Positions 50,932 to 59,887 of a stretch of DNA of 64,000 nt are shown here, piece by piece. Numbering within the stretch: the first letter of the stretch is position 1; each line of letters begins with the position of its first letter. Origin of the DNA: Lichenicola sp964247725 (GTDB taxonomy: Bacteria > Pseudomonadota > Alphaproteobacteria > Acetobacterales > Acetobacteraceae). The notes under the pieces are model-generated. The model was not told where the DNA came from. It saw nothing but the letters and a program-made list of their open reading frames with translations, and did not search any database. Where the stretch lies: the NCBI GenBank assembly GCA_964247725.1, contig CAXTVM010000011.1, positions 1 to 64,000 of the forward strand, read 5' to 3'. The position numbers and the translations under genes are program-made.

Positions 50932-52715
50932 CGGCCGGTCGCCTGCAGGAGGCTGGCCTCGAACCGCCTGGCGAAGCCGGCGACGTCGCCCAGCGTCCGC
51001 GCCCAGCGCACATCGCTGAACTGCGCCCGATAGGCGGCGTGGAGGTCCGGGCGCGTCGCCATCGCCGCGGCGATGGCGACATACTCCGCCTCGGTCGTCG
51101 CCACGCCGCCGGCGGCGCCATACGCGTCGAGCAGGCAGGCCGCCATCCGCGATGCGAACGACCGCCCGGCCAGGGTCACGATCGGCAGCCGCATGCGGAT
51201 CGCATCGCTGGCGACAGTGCCGGCGTTGTAGGGAAAGGTATCGAGGAACAGATCGGCCAGCGCCAGGCGCGCCATGTAGAGCTCGGGCGCGCACCGGCTC
51301 GCGAACAGCAGCCGCTCCGGCGCGATGCCGGCGGTCTCGGCGGCCCGCCGCATGGCCTCGCGCGACCAGGGGTTGTCGTCGGCCAGCCAAAGCACCGCGC
51401 GCGGCGCCTGGCGAAGGATCGACATCCAGGCCTCGAACATCGCCGGGCCGATCTTGAAATGGCCGCAGAAGCAGCACAGCACGAAGGCGTGGTCGGGCAG
51501 GCCGGCGGCGGCCCGCGTCAGGCCCTCCGCCACGCGGCAGCGGCTGTCGTTGGCCTGGTACAGGCCGCCGATCGGCAGCGGGCAGGGCTGGTAGCGGGCC
51601 GCCTGGTCGGCCGGGATCACGAAGCCGTCGCACAGCAGCGCGTCGAGCTCCGGCACCGGCACCGGGCCCACGAAGCCGAGATAGGTGGCCTGGAACGGCG
51701 CCGGCTTCCAGCGCAGGATCTGCATCCGCCCCCCGGCGGTGAGGCCGTTCAGGTCGATGAGGATGTCGATCTCGTCCGACCGGATCAGGCGCGCCGCCTG
51801 CTCGTCCCCGAGCTGGCCGATCGGCCTGACATGGTCGAAGCCGGCCAGCACGCGCCGCCTGATGTCGCTGCCGTCCTCCCGGGTCGAGCAGTAGCCGAAC
51901 AGCTCGAACCGCGTCCGGTCATGCCGCTCGAACAGTTCGGCGATCAGGTAGCTCATCGCATGGCGGCAGAAGTCCGAGGACAGGTAGCCGAGCCTGATGC
52001 GGCGATGGTCGTAGCCGTGCACAGGCGCCAGCCGCTCCGCCGGCTGGGTGGTCTTGCGCGACACGAAGGCCTGCGTCACCGAGCGCTGCACGTCGACGTC
52101 GTCGGTCAGCGCCAGCACCGCCAGCGGGCCGCAGCTGTCCAGGACGGGCTGCCCGCCGAGGCCGAAGGACGTGTCGACGACGGGCCAGCACGCCATCTTC
52201 TGGCGCAGATGCACCCAGTGCTGGATCACGTCCGGCTGCGCGCCATCTGTCGCGAGCGAGCGGCGCAACATCCGTTCGGCCTCATCCAGCCGGCCCGCCT
52301 GTTCCAGCAGGCGGCCCTGCTGGTTCAGCAGCGCCGTGCGATCGCCGTCGGGCTGCAGGGCGCCGGACCAGGTTCCCAGGGCCTGGTCCGCAGCACCCAC
52401 CGCCTCCAGCGCCAGGCCCAGGTTGACCGCGGCCGCCGCGAAACCCGGGCAGAGCGACAACGCCTGCCGGTAGGCCAGCATCGCCGACTGCCTGTCGCCG
52501 CACTCGCCGTAGGTCGCCCCCATGTTGAACCAGGCGGCGAACGCCTCGCTGCCGCCCCCGGCACCGGCGGCGATCCAGCTCTGGTAGAGGGCGATCCTCG
52601 CCGCCGGGGCCAGCGGCGGCGCCGACTGCTCGATGAGGCCGATCAGGTCGGAGAACGAAACACCGCCCAGGCGAGCCGCGGCGTCCGTCGTGCCGGTCTG
52701 CAGGATTTGGTTCAC
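50928..52715 (-). CDS. TPR / GT41 O-GlcNAc-transferase-like glycosyltransferase
   Basis: A 595-residue protein of the SPINDLY/OGT (GT41) type. The N-terminal TPR region spans about 55-165 (AWFNMGATYGECGDRQSAML, AAVNLGLALEAVGAADQAL). The catalytic region includes RLGYLSSDFCRHAMSYLIAE with His252, FELFGYCSTREDGSDIRRR, LIDLNGLTAGGRM, HFKIGP with Lys421 in the sugar-phosphate position, and DTFPYNAGTVASDAIRMRLP. Such enzymes add sugars to Ser/Thr of cytoplasmic proteins. The GTG start lies 84 bp after the stop of a Thr-rich octapeptide-repeat protein on the same strand, a likely substrate (inference). Confidence 0.9.
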   Translation of the reverse strand: MNQILQTGTTDAAARLGGVSFSDLIGLIEQSAPPLAPAARIALYQSWIAAGAGGGSEAFAAWFNMGATYGECGDRQSAMLAYRQALSLCPGFAAAAVNLGLALEAVGAADQALGTWSGALQPDGDRTALLNQQGRLLEQAGRLDEAERMLRRSLATDGAQPDVIQHWVHLRQKMACWPVVDTSFGLGGQPVLDSCGPLAVLALTDDVDVQRSVTQAFVSRKTTQPAERLAPVHGYDHRRIRLGYLSSDFCRHAMSYLIAELFERHDRTRFELFGYCSTREDGSDIRRRVLAGFDHVRPIGQLGDEQAARLIRSDEIDILIDLNGLTAGGRMQILRWKPAPFQATYLGFVGPVPVPELDALLCDGFVIPADQAARYQPCPLPIGGLYQANDSRCRVAEGLTRAAAGLPDHAFVLCCFCGHFKIGPAMFEAWMSILRQAPRAVLWLADDNPWSREAMRRAAETAGIAPERLLFASRCAPELYMARLALADLFLDTFPYNAGTVASDAIRMRLPIVTLAGRSFASRMAACLLDAYGAAGGVATTEAEYVAIAAAMATRPDLHAAYRAQFSDVRWARTLGDVAGFARRFEASLLQATGR

Positions 52716-52799
52716 CGTGCGGTCCGATATGATCCAGAGCCGCCACGGTGACGCCGAGAGGTGAAGATCGCGGTAACGAGCCCGATCGGGTCCGGCCGA

Positions 52800-55065
52800 T
52801 CAGTGGAACAGGGCGTTCTGCTGGTCGGTCGACATGACCCCGATCTGCACACTGGTGAACGCCGCCACCTGCGAACCCGACAGGGAGTAGATCTGCGCCG
52901 TCGTGAGCGCCGGGATCTGGCCGGTGGTGACCGCGACGACGTCCTGCGTCGTGAAGCCGGACAGCTCGCCGGTCGTCAGCGCGGCGACGTTCGCCGTCGT
53001 CAGCGCATCGAGCTGGGCGGTCGAGAGGGCCGCGATCTCGTGGCTGCTCAGAGCTGCCGCCTGCGCCGTCGTGAAGGCGGAGACGTCGCGCGTCGACAGC
53101 GAGATGAACTGCATGGAGGTCAGGCTGGACAACTGCATCGTCGTCAGGGCGACGATGTCGGCGGTGCTGAGCCCGGGCAGCGTCGCCGTCGACAGCGCCG
53201 CGACCGCCGCGGTGCCGAGCGACGCCACCGCGGCGGTCCCGAGTGCCGCGAGCTGAGCCGAACCGAGTGCATACGCCTGCGCCGTGGTGAGCGCGCCCAC
53301 CTGCGCCGTGGTCAGCGCCCCGACCTGGGCAGTGGTCAGCGCCTTGACCTGCGCCGTCGTCAGTCCCGGCACCTGCGCGGTGGTCAGCGCCGACACCTGC
53401 GCGGTGGTCAGCGCGCCGACCTGGCCGCTGGTCAGCGCGTCCAGCTGCGCCGTCGTCAGCACGGACAGGTCCGCAGTGCCGATCGCGGCCACGTCGGCGG
53501 TCGACAGTGCGGCGAGCTGGACGGTGAGCAAGGCGCCGGCCTGGCCGGTGGTCAATGCCGCGACGTCGGCGGTGCCGAGTCCGGCCAGAGACGACGTCGA
53601 CAGCGCCGCCACCTGGGCCGTGTTGAGGGCATTGATCGCCACGGTTCCGAAGGCTCCGAGCTGAGCCGAGCCCAGCGCGTTCGCCTGCGCCGTGGTGAGC
53701 GCGCCCACCTGCGCCGTGGTCAGCGCCCCGACCTGGGCAGTGGTCAGCGCCTTGACNNNNNNNNNNNNNNNNNNNNNNNNNNNNNNNNNNNNNNNNNNNN
53801 NNNNNNNNNNNNNNNNNNNNNNNNNNNNNNNNNNNNNNNNNNNNNNNNNNNNNNNNCACCTGCGCGGTGGTCAGCGCGCCGACCTGGCCGCTGGTCAGCG
53901 CGTCCAGCTGCGCCGTCGTCAGCACGGACAGGTCGGTGGTGGTAACGGCGGCGATATCCGCGGTCGTGAGGGCCACCAGCTGCGCGGTGAGCAGGGCCTT
54001 GGCCTGGCCGGTGGTCAGCGCCGCGACGTCGGCGGTGCCGAGACCGCCCAGCGCCGCGGTCGACAGCGCGGCGACGTCCGCGGTGCCGAGCGACGCCACC
54101 GCGGCGGTGCCGAGTGCCGCGAGCTGAGCCGAGCCCAGCGCGTTCGCCTGCGCCGTCGTGAGCACGCCCACCTGCGCCGTGGTCAGCGCCCCGACCTGGG
54201 CAGTGGTCAGCGCCTTGACCTGCGCCGTCGTCAGTCCCGGCACCTGCGCGGTGGTCAGCGCCGACACCTGCGCGGTGGTCAGCGCGCCGACCTGGCCGCT
54301 GGTCAGCGCGTCCAGCTGCGCCGTCGTCAGCACGGACAGGTCGGTGGTGGTAACGGCGGCGATATCCGCGGTCGTGAGGGCCACCAGCTGCGCGGTGAGC
54401 AGGGCCTTGGCCTGGCCGGTGGTCAGCGCCGCGACGTCGGCGGTGCCGAGACCGCCCAGCGCCGCGGTCGACAGCGCGGCGACGTCCGCGGTGCCGAGCG
54501 ACGCCACCGCGGCGGTGCCGAGTGCCGCGAGCTGAGCCGAGCCCAGCGCGTTCGCCTGCGCCGTCGTGAGCACGCCCACCTGCGCCGTGGTCAGCGCCCC
54601 GACCTGGGCAGTGGTCAGCGCCTTGACCTGCGCCGTCGTCAGTCCCGGCACCTGCGCGGTGGTCAGCGCCGACACCTGCGCGGTGGTCAGCGCGCCGACC
54701 TGGCCGCTGGTCAGCGCGTCCAGCTGCCGTGTCGTCAACACCGCCAGGTCGGTGGTGGTAACGGCCGCGATGTTGACGGCCGACAGCATGTCGAGCTGCG
54801 CGGTGCCGAGCGCAATCGCCTGGGCGGTGGTCAGCGCCGCGGTCTCCACGGCGGTGAGGCCGGCCAGCGCCCGGCTCGACAGCGCCGCGAGGTCGGCGGT
54901 CGTGATCGCGGCGACGCCGGCAGTCGTGAGGGCGGCGAACTGGCTCGATGTCAGGCCGATGATCTGCGCGGTGGTCAGGCCGGCGATCGTGTCGGTGGAC
55001 AGGCCCGCGATCGTCGCGGTGGAGAGGGCGGCGATCTGCGCCGAGGTCAGGCTGGACGTTGTCAC
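52800..55065 (-). CDS. Thr-rich octapeptide-repeat protein (assembly gap inside)
   Basis: Almost the whole protein is made of an 8-residue unit, consensus A-L-T-T-A-Q-V-x, in about 90 copies (for example ALTTAQVG, ALGTADVA, VLTTRQLD). The unit is fairly degenerate at both ends; the middle is a 17-unit (136-residue, 408-bp) block repeated almost exactly. The GTG at 55065 has GGTGGAG 6 bp upstream. There is no signal peptide. The C-terminus is IGVMSTDQQNALFH. A 100-N gap (53757-53856) breaks the frame artificially; about 45 bp fit if no repeat copies are missing, giving about 736 residues. Each TxxQ may cap a short helix turn, forming a solenoid (inference). The function is unknown. Confidence 0.8.
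53277..54727. repeat. 408-bp higher-order tandem repeat (17 x 24 bp)
   Basis: The DNA encoding the octapeptide protein is a 24-bp repeat organised into 408-bp super-units. Copies align at offsets of exactly 408 bp: 54151-54558 matches 54559-54722 and, across the gap, 53743-54150. A further diverged copy starts near 53277. The near-identity of the inner copies implies recent duplication or homogenisation. Confidence 0.85.
53757..53856. other. Assembly gap (100 N)
   Basis: One hundred unknown bases are placed inside the 408-bp repeat. Aligning the flanks with the intact copy (53756 to 54219, 53857 to 54265) shows that only 45 bp are needed to join them in register, or 45 plus a multiple of 408 if copies were collapsed. 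The number 100 is therefore a placeholder. Confidence 0.95.
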
Positions 55066-55245
55066 GGGCGGCTCCACCAAAGATAAGGGATGAGGTGTCG
55101 CCGTTCTGGGACGCCGCGACCGTATCCAGCAGTGGTTAACGGAGCCTGAATCGCCCGCCGTGATCCGGGATTGGTTTCGCCATCGCCTTAACTCGGCGTT
55201 GACCCGATCCGGGCCATGGTCCGGTGTCGCGGCAAGGGACCCGGT

Positions 55246-56430
55246 ATGGCTGTCGAGGAGAGGAGGCTCCTGATCGAGGGGTGGCGGGGCGTCAACCATT
55301 CGTTCGCGCTGATCAACCAGCACCAGATCCTGGCATTGCGGCGTCTTGCAGGCATGCGGGTGTTTCACCGCGACCTGCCGTTCGCGTTCCCGCACTGGAA
55401 CACCGCGGAGAACGACGCCGGCTTCGACGACGATGATCGCGCATCGCTCGACGCGCCGCGCGAACCGGATCCGGATCTCGATGTCATCGACGGCGTCTAC
55501 CGGATCTGCTCGCCGTTCCGGACCGGCGCCGACAGTCTCCATCCGACCTCGCGCACGACCACCTTCATGATCACCGAGCTCGGCCTGTCGCCGGCGAGCT
55601 TCTGCGCCGGGGCGGACCGGTCCGCGTTCTTCACGCAAGGCCGCAACCGCATCGTCACCTCGACCGCCTGGTCGAGGGAGCGGATCGTGGAGTACGGCTT
55701 CGACGGCGACCGGGTGCATACGGCGCCGCTCGGCGTCGACACGGCGATCTTCCAGCCGGCCTGGCCGGATGCCCGGGCGCGCAGCAGGGCCGCCCTCGGG
55801 ATCGCCGCCGACGAGACCGTGTTCCTGAACATCGGCGCGCCGCTCTGGAACAAGGGCACCGACATCCTGCTCAAGGTCTTCGCCCTGCTGCGCCTGAACG
55901 GCCTGGGCGTGCGGCTGATGGTCAAGGATCAGCAGGGGATCTACGGGGTCCGCCTGGACACCATGATCCAGAGCGTCGGCCGGGAGTTCCCGCCGCTGCT
56001 GCAGGACGCGGTGCTGTCCGGCATCACGACGATCCCGATGAACCTGTCGCCGCGGCAGCTCTGCGCGCTCTACGGTGCCGCGGACTGCTACGTCTCGCCG
56101 TATCGTGCGGAGGGGTTCAACCTGCCGGTGCTGGAGGCGATCGCCTGCGCCGTGCCCACGATCGTGACGCGCGGCGGGGCGACCGACGATTTCTGCGACG
56201 ACGCCACCTCGTGGCGGGTCGAGGGCCGGTTCGGGCGCAGGAGCGACGGCGCCGGCCTGGTCGGCGCCTACATCGAGCCGCAGGCCGACTGCCTCTACGA
56301 GGCGATGGCCGCGGTGGCCCGCGGATGGCGTCCGGACCGGGGCCGCTTCGATACCGCACGGCAGGCGGTCCTGCGGCGCTACACCTGGCAGCGTGCCGCC
56401 GAAGCGACGGCGCGCCTGGCGCTGGACTAG
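55246..56430 (+). CDS. GT4-type glycosyltransferase
   Basis: This 394-residue GT-B glycosyltransferase has NHSFALINQHQILALRRL near the N-terminus. The donor-site half has TAPLGVDTAIFQPA, VFLNIGAPLWNKGTDILLK and VSPYRAEGFNLPVLEAIAC, with the E-x7-E type motif (EGFNLPVLE). The ATG at 55246 follows AAGGGACCCGG; an ATG at 55216 is also in frame. It is divergent from the octapeptide-repeat gene, with a 180-bp spacer, so the two may be linked in function. Acceptor and sugar are unknown. Confidence 0.88.
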   Translation: MAVEERRLLIEGWRGVNHSFALINQHQILALRRLAGMRVFHRDLPFAFPHWNTAENDAGFDDDDRASLDAPREPDPDLDVIDGVYRICSPFRTGADSLHPTSRTTTFMITELGLSPASFCAGADRSAFFTQGRNRIVTSTAWSRERIVEYGFDGDRVHTAPLGVDTAIFQPAWPDARARSRAALGIAADETVFLNIGAPLWNKGTDILLKVFALLRLNGLGVRLMVKDQQGIYGVRLDTMIQSVGREFPPLLQDAVLSGITTIPMNLSPRQLCALYGAADCYVSPYRAEGFNLPVLEAIACAVPTIVTRGGATDDFCDDATSWRVEGRFGRRSDGAGLVGAYIEPQADCLYEAMAAVARGWRPDRGRFDTARQAVLRRYTWQRAAEATARLALD

Positions 56431-56503
56431 GCCCGCGAGCCGCCGGCCTCGACGACCGCGGCCATGCGGGGGATCATCGCCCGGCACATCATGCGGGGCG
56501 ACG

Positions 56504-58483
56504 ATGGACCGGTTCAGGACAGCGGCGGCACGGCCGGCATTCCACTGCACGCTGGCCGTGGCCATGCTGCTCGCGGGCAGCCTGCAGGCGGCTCCGGGTC
56601 CGGCCGGACCGGCCGGACCGGCCGGTGCAAACGCCGACCTGGTCGCCACCGGCAACGACATCCCGCCGCACTTCACCCGGCCGACCGACGGCTTCGACTA
56701 CGTCAAGCGCGACGTCATGATCCCGATGCGCGACGGCGTCCGGCTGCACACAGTCATCGTCGTGCCGAAGGGCGCGCACGGTGCGCCGATCCTGCTGACC
56801 CGCACGCCGTACGATGCGAGCAAGCGGGCCCGGCGCGAGGACAGCCCGTCGATGGCGGCGACCCTGCCGCAGGGCGACGACGTGTTCGTGGCCGGCGGCT
56901 ACATCCGGGTGTTCCAGGACCTCCGCGGCAAGTACGGCTCGGAGGGGGACTACGTGATGACGCGGCCGCCGATCGGGCCGCTGAACCCGACCACCACCGA
57001 CGACAGCACCGATGCCTGGGACACGATCGACTGGCTGGTGCGGAACGTGGCCGAGGGCAACGGCCGCGTCGGCATGATCGGCTCCTCGTACGAGGGGTGG
57101 AGCGTGGTGATGGCGCTGCTGCACCCGCATCCGGCGCTGAAGGTGGCAGCGCCGGAAAGCCCGATGGTGGACGGCTGGATGGGCGACGACTGGTTCCATT
57201 ACGGCGCGTTCCGGCAGCCGAACTTCGACTACTTCACCGGGCAGATGACGGCCCGGGGCGAGGGCGACCTGGTCTCCCGCCCGCGCTACGACGACTACCA
57301 GACCTTCCTCGAGGCCGGCTCGGCCGGCGACTACGCCCGCGCGGGCGGGCTCGACCAGCTGCCGTTCTGGCGCCGCATGGCGGCGCACCCGGCCTACGAC
57401 GCGTTCTGGCAGGGGCAGGCGCTCGACCGGCTGGTTGCGGCGCACCCCTCCGGCGTGCCGACCCTGTGGGAGCAGGGGCTGTGGGACCAGGAGGACATGT
57501 GGGGCGCGGTGCACAGCTGGCTGGCGCTCAAGGCCCGGGGCCATGAGGCCGGCAACGTCCTGATCATGGGGCCGTGGCGGCACAGCCAGGTGAACTACGA
57601 GGGCTACGGGCTGGGGCCGCTGCTGTGGGACGGCGACACCGCGCACCAGTATCGGGCGACGGTGCTGCGCCCGTTCTTCGACCAGTACCTGAAGCCTGGC
57701 GCGCCCAGGGCCGACGTTCCCGCGGCCCTCATCTACAACACCGGGGAGAACCGCTGGGACCGGTTCGGGCAGTGGCCGCTCGCCTGCGACGCCGGCTGCG
57801 CGGCACCGATGCAGGCGCTCTACCTGCAGGCGGACCACGGGCTGTCGTTCAAGGCCCCGGCCGCCGCAGGTTCCGGCGGCGGCGACAGCTACGTGTCCGA
57901 CCCGGCCAAGCCGGTGCCCTACCTGCCGCGCCCGGTGGCATTCGCCGACAGCGCGCGCTGGAAGCCCTGGCTGACCAGCGACCAGCGCAGCGTGGCCGAC
58001 CGTCCGGACGTGCTCAGCTACGAGACGCCGGTGCTGACGGCGCCGGTCCGCATCTCCGGCCAGCCGGCGGCCGACCTGTTCGCCGCGACCACCGGCACCG
58101 ACGCCGACTGGGTGGTCAAGCTGATCGACGTCTATCCCGGCATCGTGCCGTCCGATCCCGCCATGGGCGGCTACCAGCTGCCGATCGCCATGGACATCTT
58201 CCGCGGCCGCTACCGCGACGGCGCCTCGAAGCCGGAACCGATCCCGGCCAACCAGGTCGAGCGCTACCGCTTCACGCTGCCGCCGACCAACCACGTGTTC
58301 CTGCCGGGGCACCGGATCATGGTGCAGGTGCAGTCGAGCTGGTTCCCGCTCTACGACCGCAACCCGCAGCGCTACGTCGACAACATCTTCTTCGCGCGCC
58401 CGTCCGACTACGTGGCGGCGACGCAGCGCATCGTGCACGCGCCGGGCCAGGCCAGCGCGGTGTGGCTGCCGGTGGCGCCGTGA
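56504..58483 (+). CDS. CocE/NonD-family hydrolase (alpha-amino-acid ester hydrolase-like)
   Basis: A 659-residue exported hydrolase. The signal peptide is about 1-30. An X-Pro dipeptidyl-peptidase-type alpha/beta fold follows, with the nucleophile motif MIGSSYEGWS (Ser195), and FQDLRGKYGSEGDY ahead of it. WEQGLWDQEDMWGA and MGPWRHSQVNYEG hold the likely acid and base. A C-terminal jelly-roll (from about 500) carries PVRISGQPAADLFAATTGTD and DRNPQRYVDN. It cleaves esters or amides of amino acids in the periplasm. The ATG at 56504 was chosen because it begins the signal peptide. Confidence 0.9.
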   Translation: MDRFRTAAARPAFHCTLAVAMLLAGSLQAAPGPAGPAGPAGANADLVATGNDIPPHFTRPTDGFDYVKRDVMIPMRDGVRLHTVIVVPKGAHGAPILLTRTPYDASKRARREDSPSMAATLPQGDDVFVAGGYIRVFQDLRGKYGSEGDYVMTRPPIGPLNPTTTDDSTDAWDTIDWLVRNVAEGNGRVGMIGSSYEGWSVVMALLHPHPALKVAAPESPMVDGWMGDDWFHYGAFRQPNFDYFTGQMTARGEGDLVSRPRYDDYQTFLEAGSAGDYARAGGLDQLPFWRRMAAHPAYDAFWQGQALDRLVAAHPSGVPTLWEQGLWDQEDMWGAVHSWLALKARGHEAGNVLIMGPWRHSQVNYEGYGLGPLLWDGDTAHQYRATVLRPFFDQYLKPGAPRADVPAALIYNTGENRWDRFGQWPLACDAGCAAPMQALYLQADHGLSFKAPAAAGSGGGDSYVSDPAKPVPYLPRPVAFADSARWKPWLTSDQRSVADRPDVLSYETPVLTAPVRISGQPAADLFAATTGTDADWVVKLIDVYPGIVPSDPAMGGYQLPIAMDIFRGRYRDGASKPEPIPANQVERYRFTLPPTNHVFLPGHRIMVQVQSSWFPLYDRNPQRYVDNIFFARPSDYVAATQRIVHAPGQASAVWLPVAP

Positions 58484-58598
58484 TCGCGACGGCGGGGGCG
58501 GCGCGCGGCCGCCCCATGGCGTCGCGAGGCGGCACGGATGCCGCGGTCGCACGCAGGACCGGCCATCCCGGTCCGTCCCATGCCGGAGGAACCCCCTC

Positions 58599-59216
58599 GT
58601 GAAGACCTCCCTCGCCGCCCGCATCGGCATCCTGGGCTGCGGCACGATCGTCGCCGCCACGGCCACGGCACAGACGGCGTCGCACGAGCCGTCCACCGTG
58701 CGAGCCGGCACCTATGCCGTCGAGCCGACCCACACCCAGGTCGGGTTCAGCCTGCTGCACCTGGGCTTCAGCTACTATTCGGGCGTATTCTCGGACGTGT
58801 CCGGCACCCTGCAGCTCGATCCGGCGAACCCGTCCGCCTCCAGGCTCGACGTGACGATCCCGATCGGGTCGGTCGCCACCACCAGCGCCAGCCTGGACGG
58901 CGAGCTGAAGGGTCAGGCCTGGTTCGACGCCCGCACCTACCCGACCGCGACCTTCGTCTCGACCAGGGTGACGCCGGTCGGCCGGGACGGCGCCACGATC
59001 GCCGGCACCCTCACCCTGCATGGCGTCTCGTTGCCCGAGACGCTCACGGCCCGGTTCGTCGGGGCCGGGTACAACCCGCTCGACAAGAGATACACGGTCG
59101 GCTTCGAGGCGACGGGGACGATCCGGCGCAGCGATTTCGGGGTGAAGACCTACGTGCCGCTGGTCGGCGACCAGGTGCGGCTGACGATCGCCGGCGCCTT
59201 CGAGCTGCGGGACTGA
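58599..59216 (+). CDS. YceI family periplasmic protein
   Basis: This 205-residue protein has a signal peptide (to about 25, ending ATAQ) and a YceI lipocalin-like barrel: YAVEPTHTQVGFSLLHLGFS, FSDVSGTLQLDP, AWFDARTYPTATFVSTRV and LHGVSLPETLTARFVG. YceI proteins bind isoprenoid or amide-type lipids in the periplasm; the ligand here is unknown. The GTG start has GGAGGA 10 bp upstream. It may be transcribed with the CocE gene 115 bp upstream. Confidence 0.92.
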   Translation: MKTSLAARIGILGCGTIVAATATAQTASHEPSTVRAGTYAVEPTHTQVGFSLLHLGFSYYSGVFSDVSGTLQLDPANPSASRLDVTIPIGSVATTSASLDGELKGQAWFDARTYPTATFVSTRVTPVGRDGATIAGTLTLHGVSLPETLTARFVGAGYNPLDKRYTVGFEATGTIRRSDFGVKTYVPLVGDQVRLTIAGAFELRD

Positions 59217-59299
59217 CCGATGGCCGGGCACAGGCGACGCATCCTTTCGGCTCCCCGAAGCGTTATGGTATCGACACAACCGGACGAAGAGACGACGCC

Positions 59300-59473
59300 A
59301 TGTTGACCATCCTGATCATCATCCTGATCCTGCTGGCGCTGGGCGGCGGCGGCTACGGCTTCCGGTCCGGCTGGTACGGCGGCCCGCGCGGCACCGGCTT
59401 CAACGGGCTGGGACTGCTGCCGCTGCTGCTGATCATTGTCGTGGTGGTGCTGCTGCTGCGCGGCGGCGTCTGA
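59300..59473 (+). CDS. Small membrane protein (57 aa, DUF3309-like)
   Basis: This 57-residue protein has two hydrophobic stretches (LTILIIILILLALGGG and LLPLLLIIVVVVLLL) joined by a Gly/aromatic turn (GYGFRSGWYGGPRG). It resembles the short DUF3309-type membrane peptides. The function is unknown. It starts 83 bp after the YceI gene, with GAAGAGACG before the ATG. Confidence 0.7.
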   Translation: MLTILIIILILLALGGGGYGFRSGWYGGPRGTGFNGLGLLPLLLIIVVVVLLLRGGV

Positions 59474-59496
59474 TCCCGGGACCCCTGGAGGTCGGC

Positions 59497-59688
59497 GTGA
59501 GAACGGTCGCCGTGCTCGCCATTGCGCTGGTGGCCGCATCCGGCGGATCGGCATCGGCCGCGGCGTGCCGCGACGGCACGGGCAAGTTCGTCGCCTGTCC
59601 GCCGGCCGCTCCCGCGGCGGCCGCACGGTGCCGGGACGGGAAGGGCAAGTTCATCAAGTGCACCGCCGCGGCGGCGGCACCGAAATAG
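59497..59688 (+). CDS. Small secreted Cys-repeat protein (63 aa)
   Basis: The signal peptide is MRTVAVLAIALVAASGGSAS. The mature part is two copies of C-R-D-G-x-G-K-F-x-x-C (CRDGTGKFVAC and CRDGKGKFIKC) joined by an Ala/Pro linker. The GTG start has GGAGG 6 bp upstream. The paired Cys suggest disulfides or metal binding in the periplasm. The function is unknown. It lies 23 bp after the small membrane protein gene, probably in the same transcript. Confidence 0.7.
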   Translation: MRTVAVLAIALVAASGGSASAAACRDGTGKFVACPPAAPAAAARCRDGKGKFIKCTAAAAAPK

Positions 59689-59887
59689 CGCTTCCCGGGT
59701 CGAGGCCGCCGTAGCCAAACCGCCTCGCCCAGGCCGCTCTGCCGGCGCGACGCGGGGATCCGGTTACAATCCGTGTTGATGATCCACCGACCGAAGCCGT
59801 CCATCCGATGGTCCGATGATAAAGGTTCTGTTACCGTTTCGCGTCGTACTTTGACGCAGACAGGCGGCCGGTCCGCCGCGGGCGGGC

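Noticed and set aside
53277..54727. Possible CRISPR array
   Set aside because: The 24-bp units are contiguous with no unique spacers, and they encode protein.
53284..55093. Plus-strand frames over the octapeptide region (repeated VVSAPTWAVVSA)
   Set aside because: These mirror the 24-bp periodicity on the other strand. The minus frame has the ribosome-binding site, a regular amphipathic pattern and intact ends.
52282..56676. A 1464-codon minus frame covering the repeat protein and the neighbouring glycosyltransferases
   Set aside because: It reads through the N gap with arbitrary frame; outside the octapeptide region it is antisense or out of frame to the GT4 and GT41 genes.
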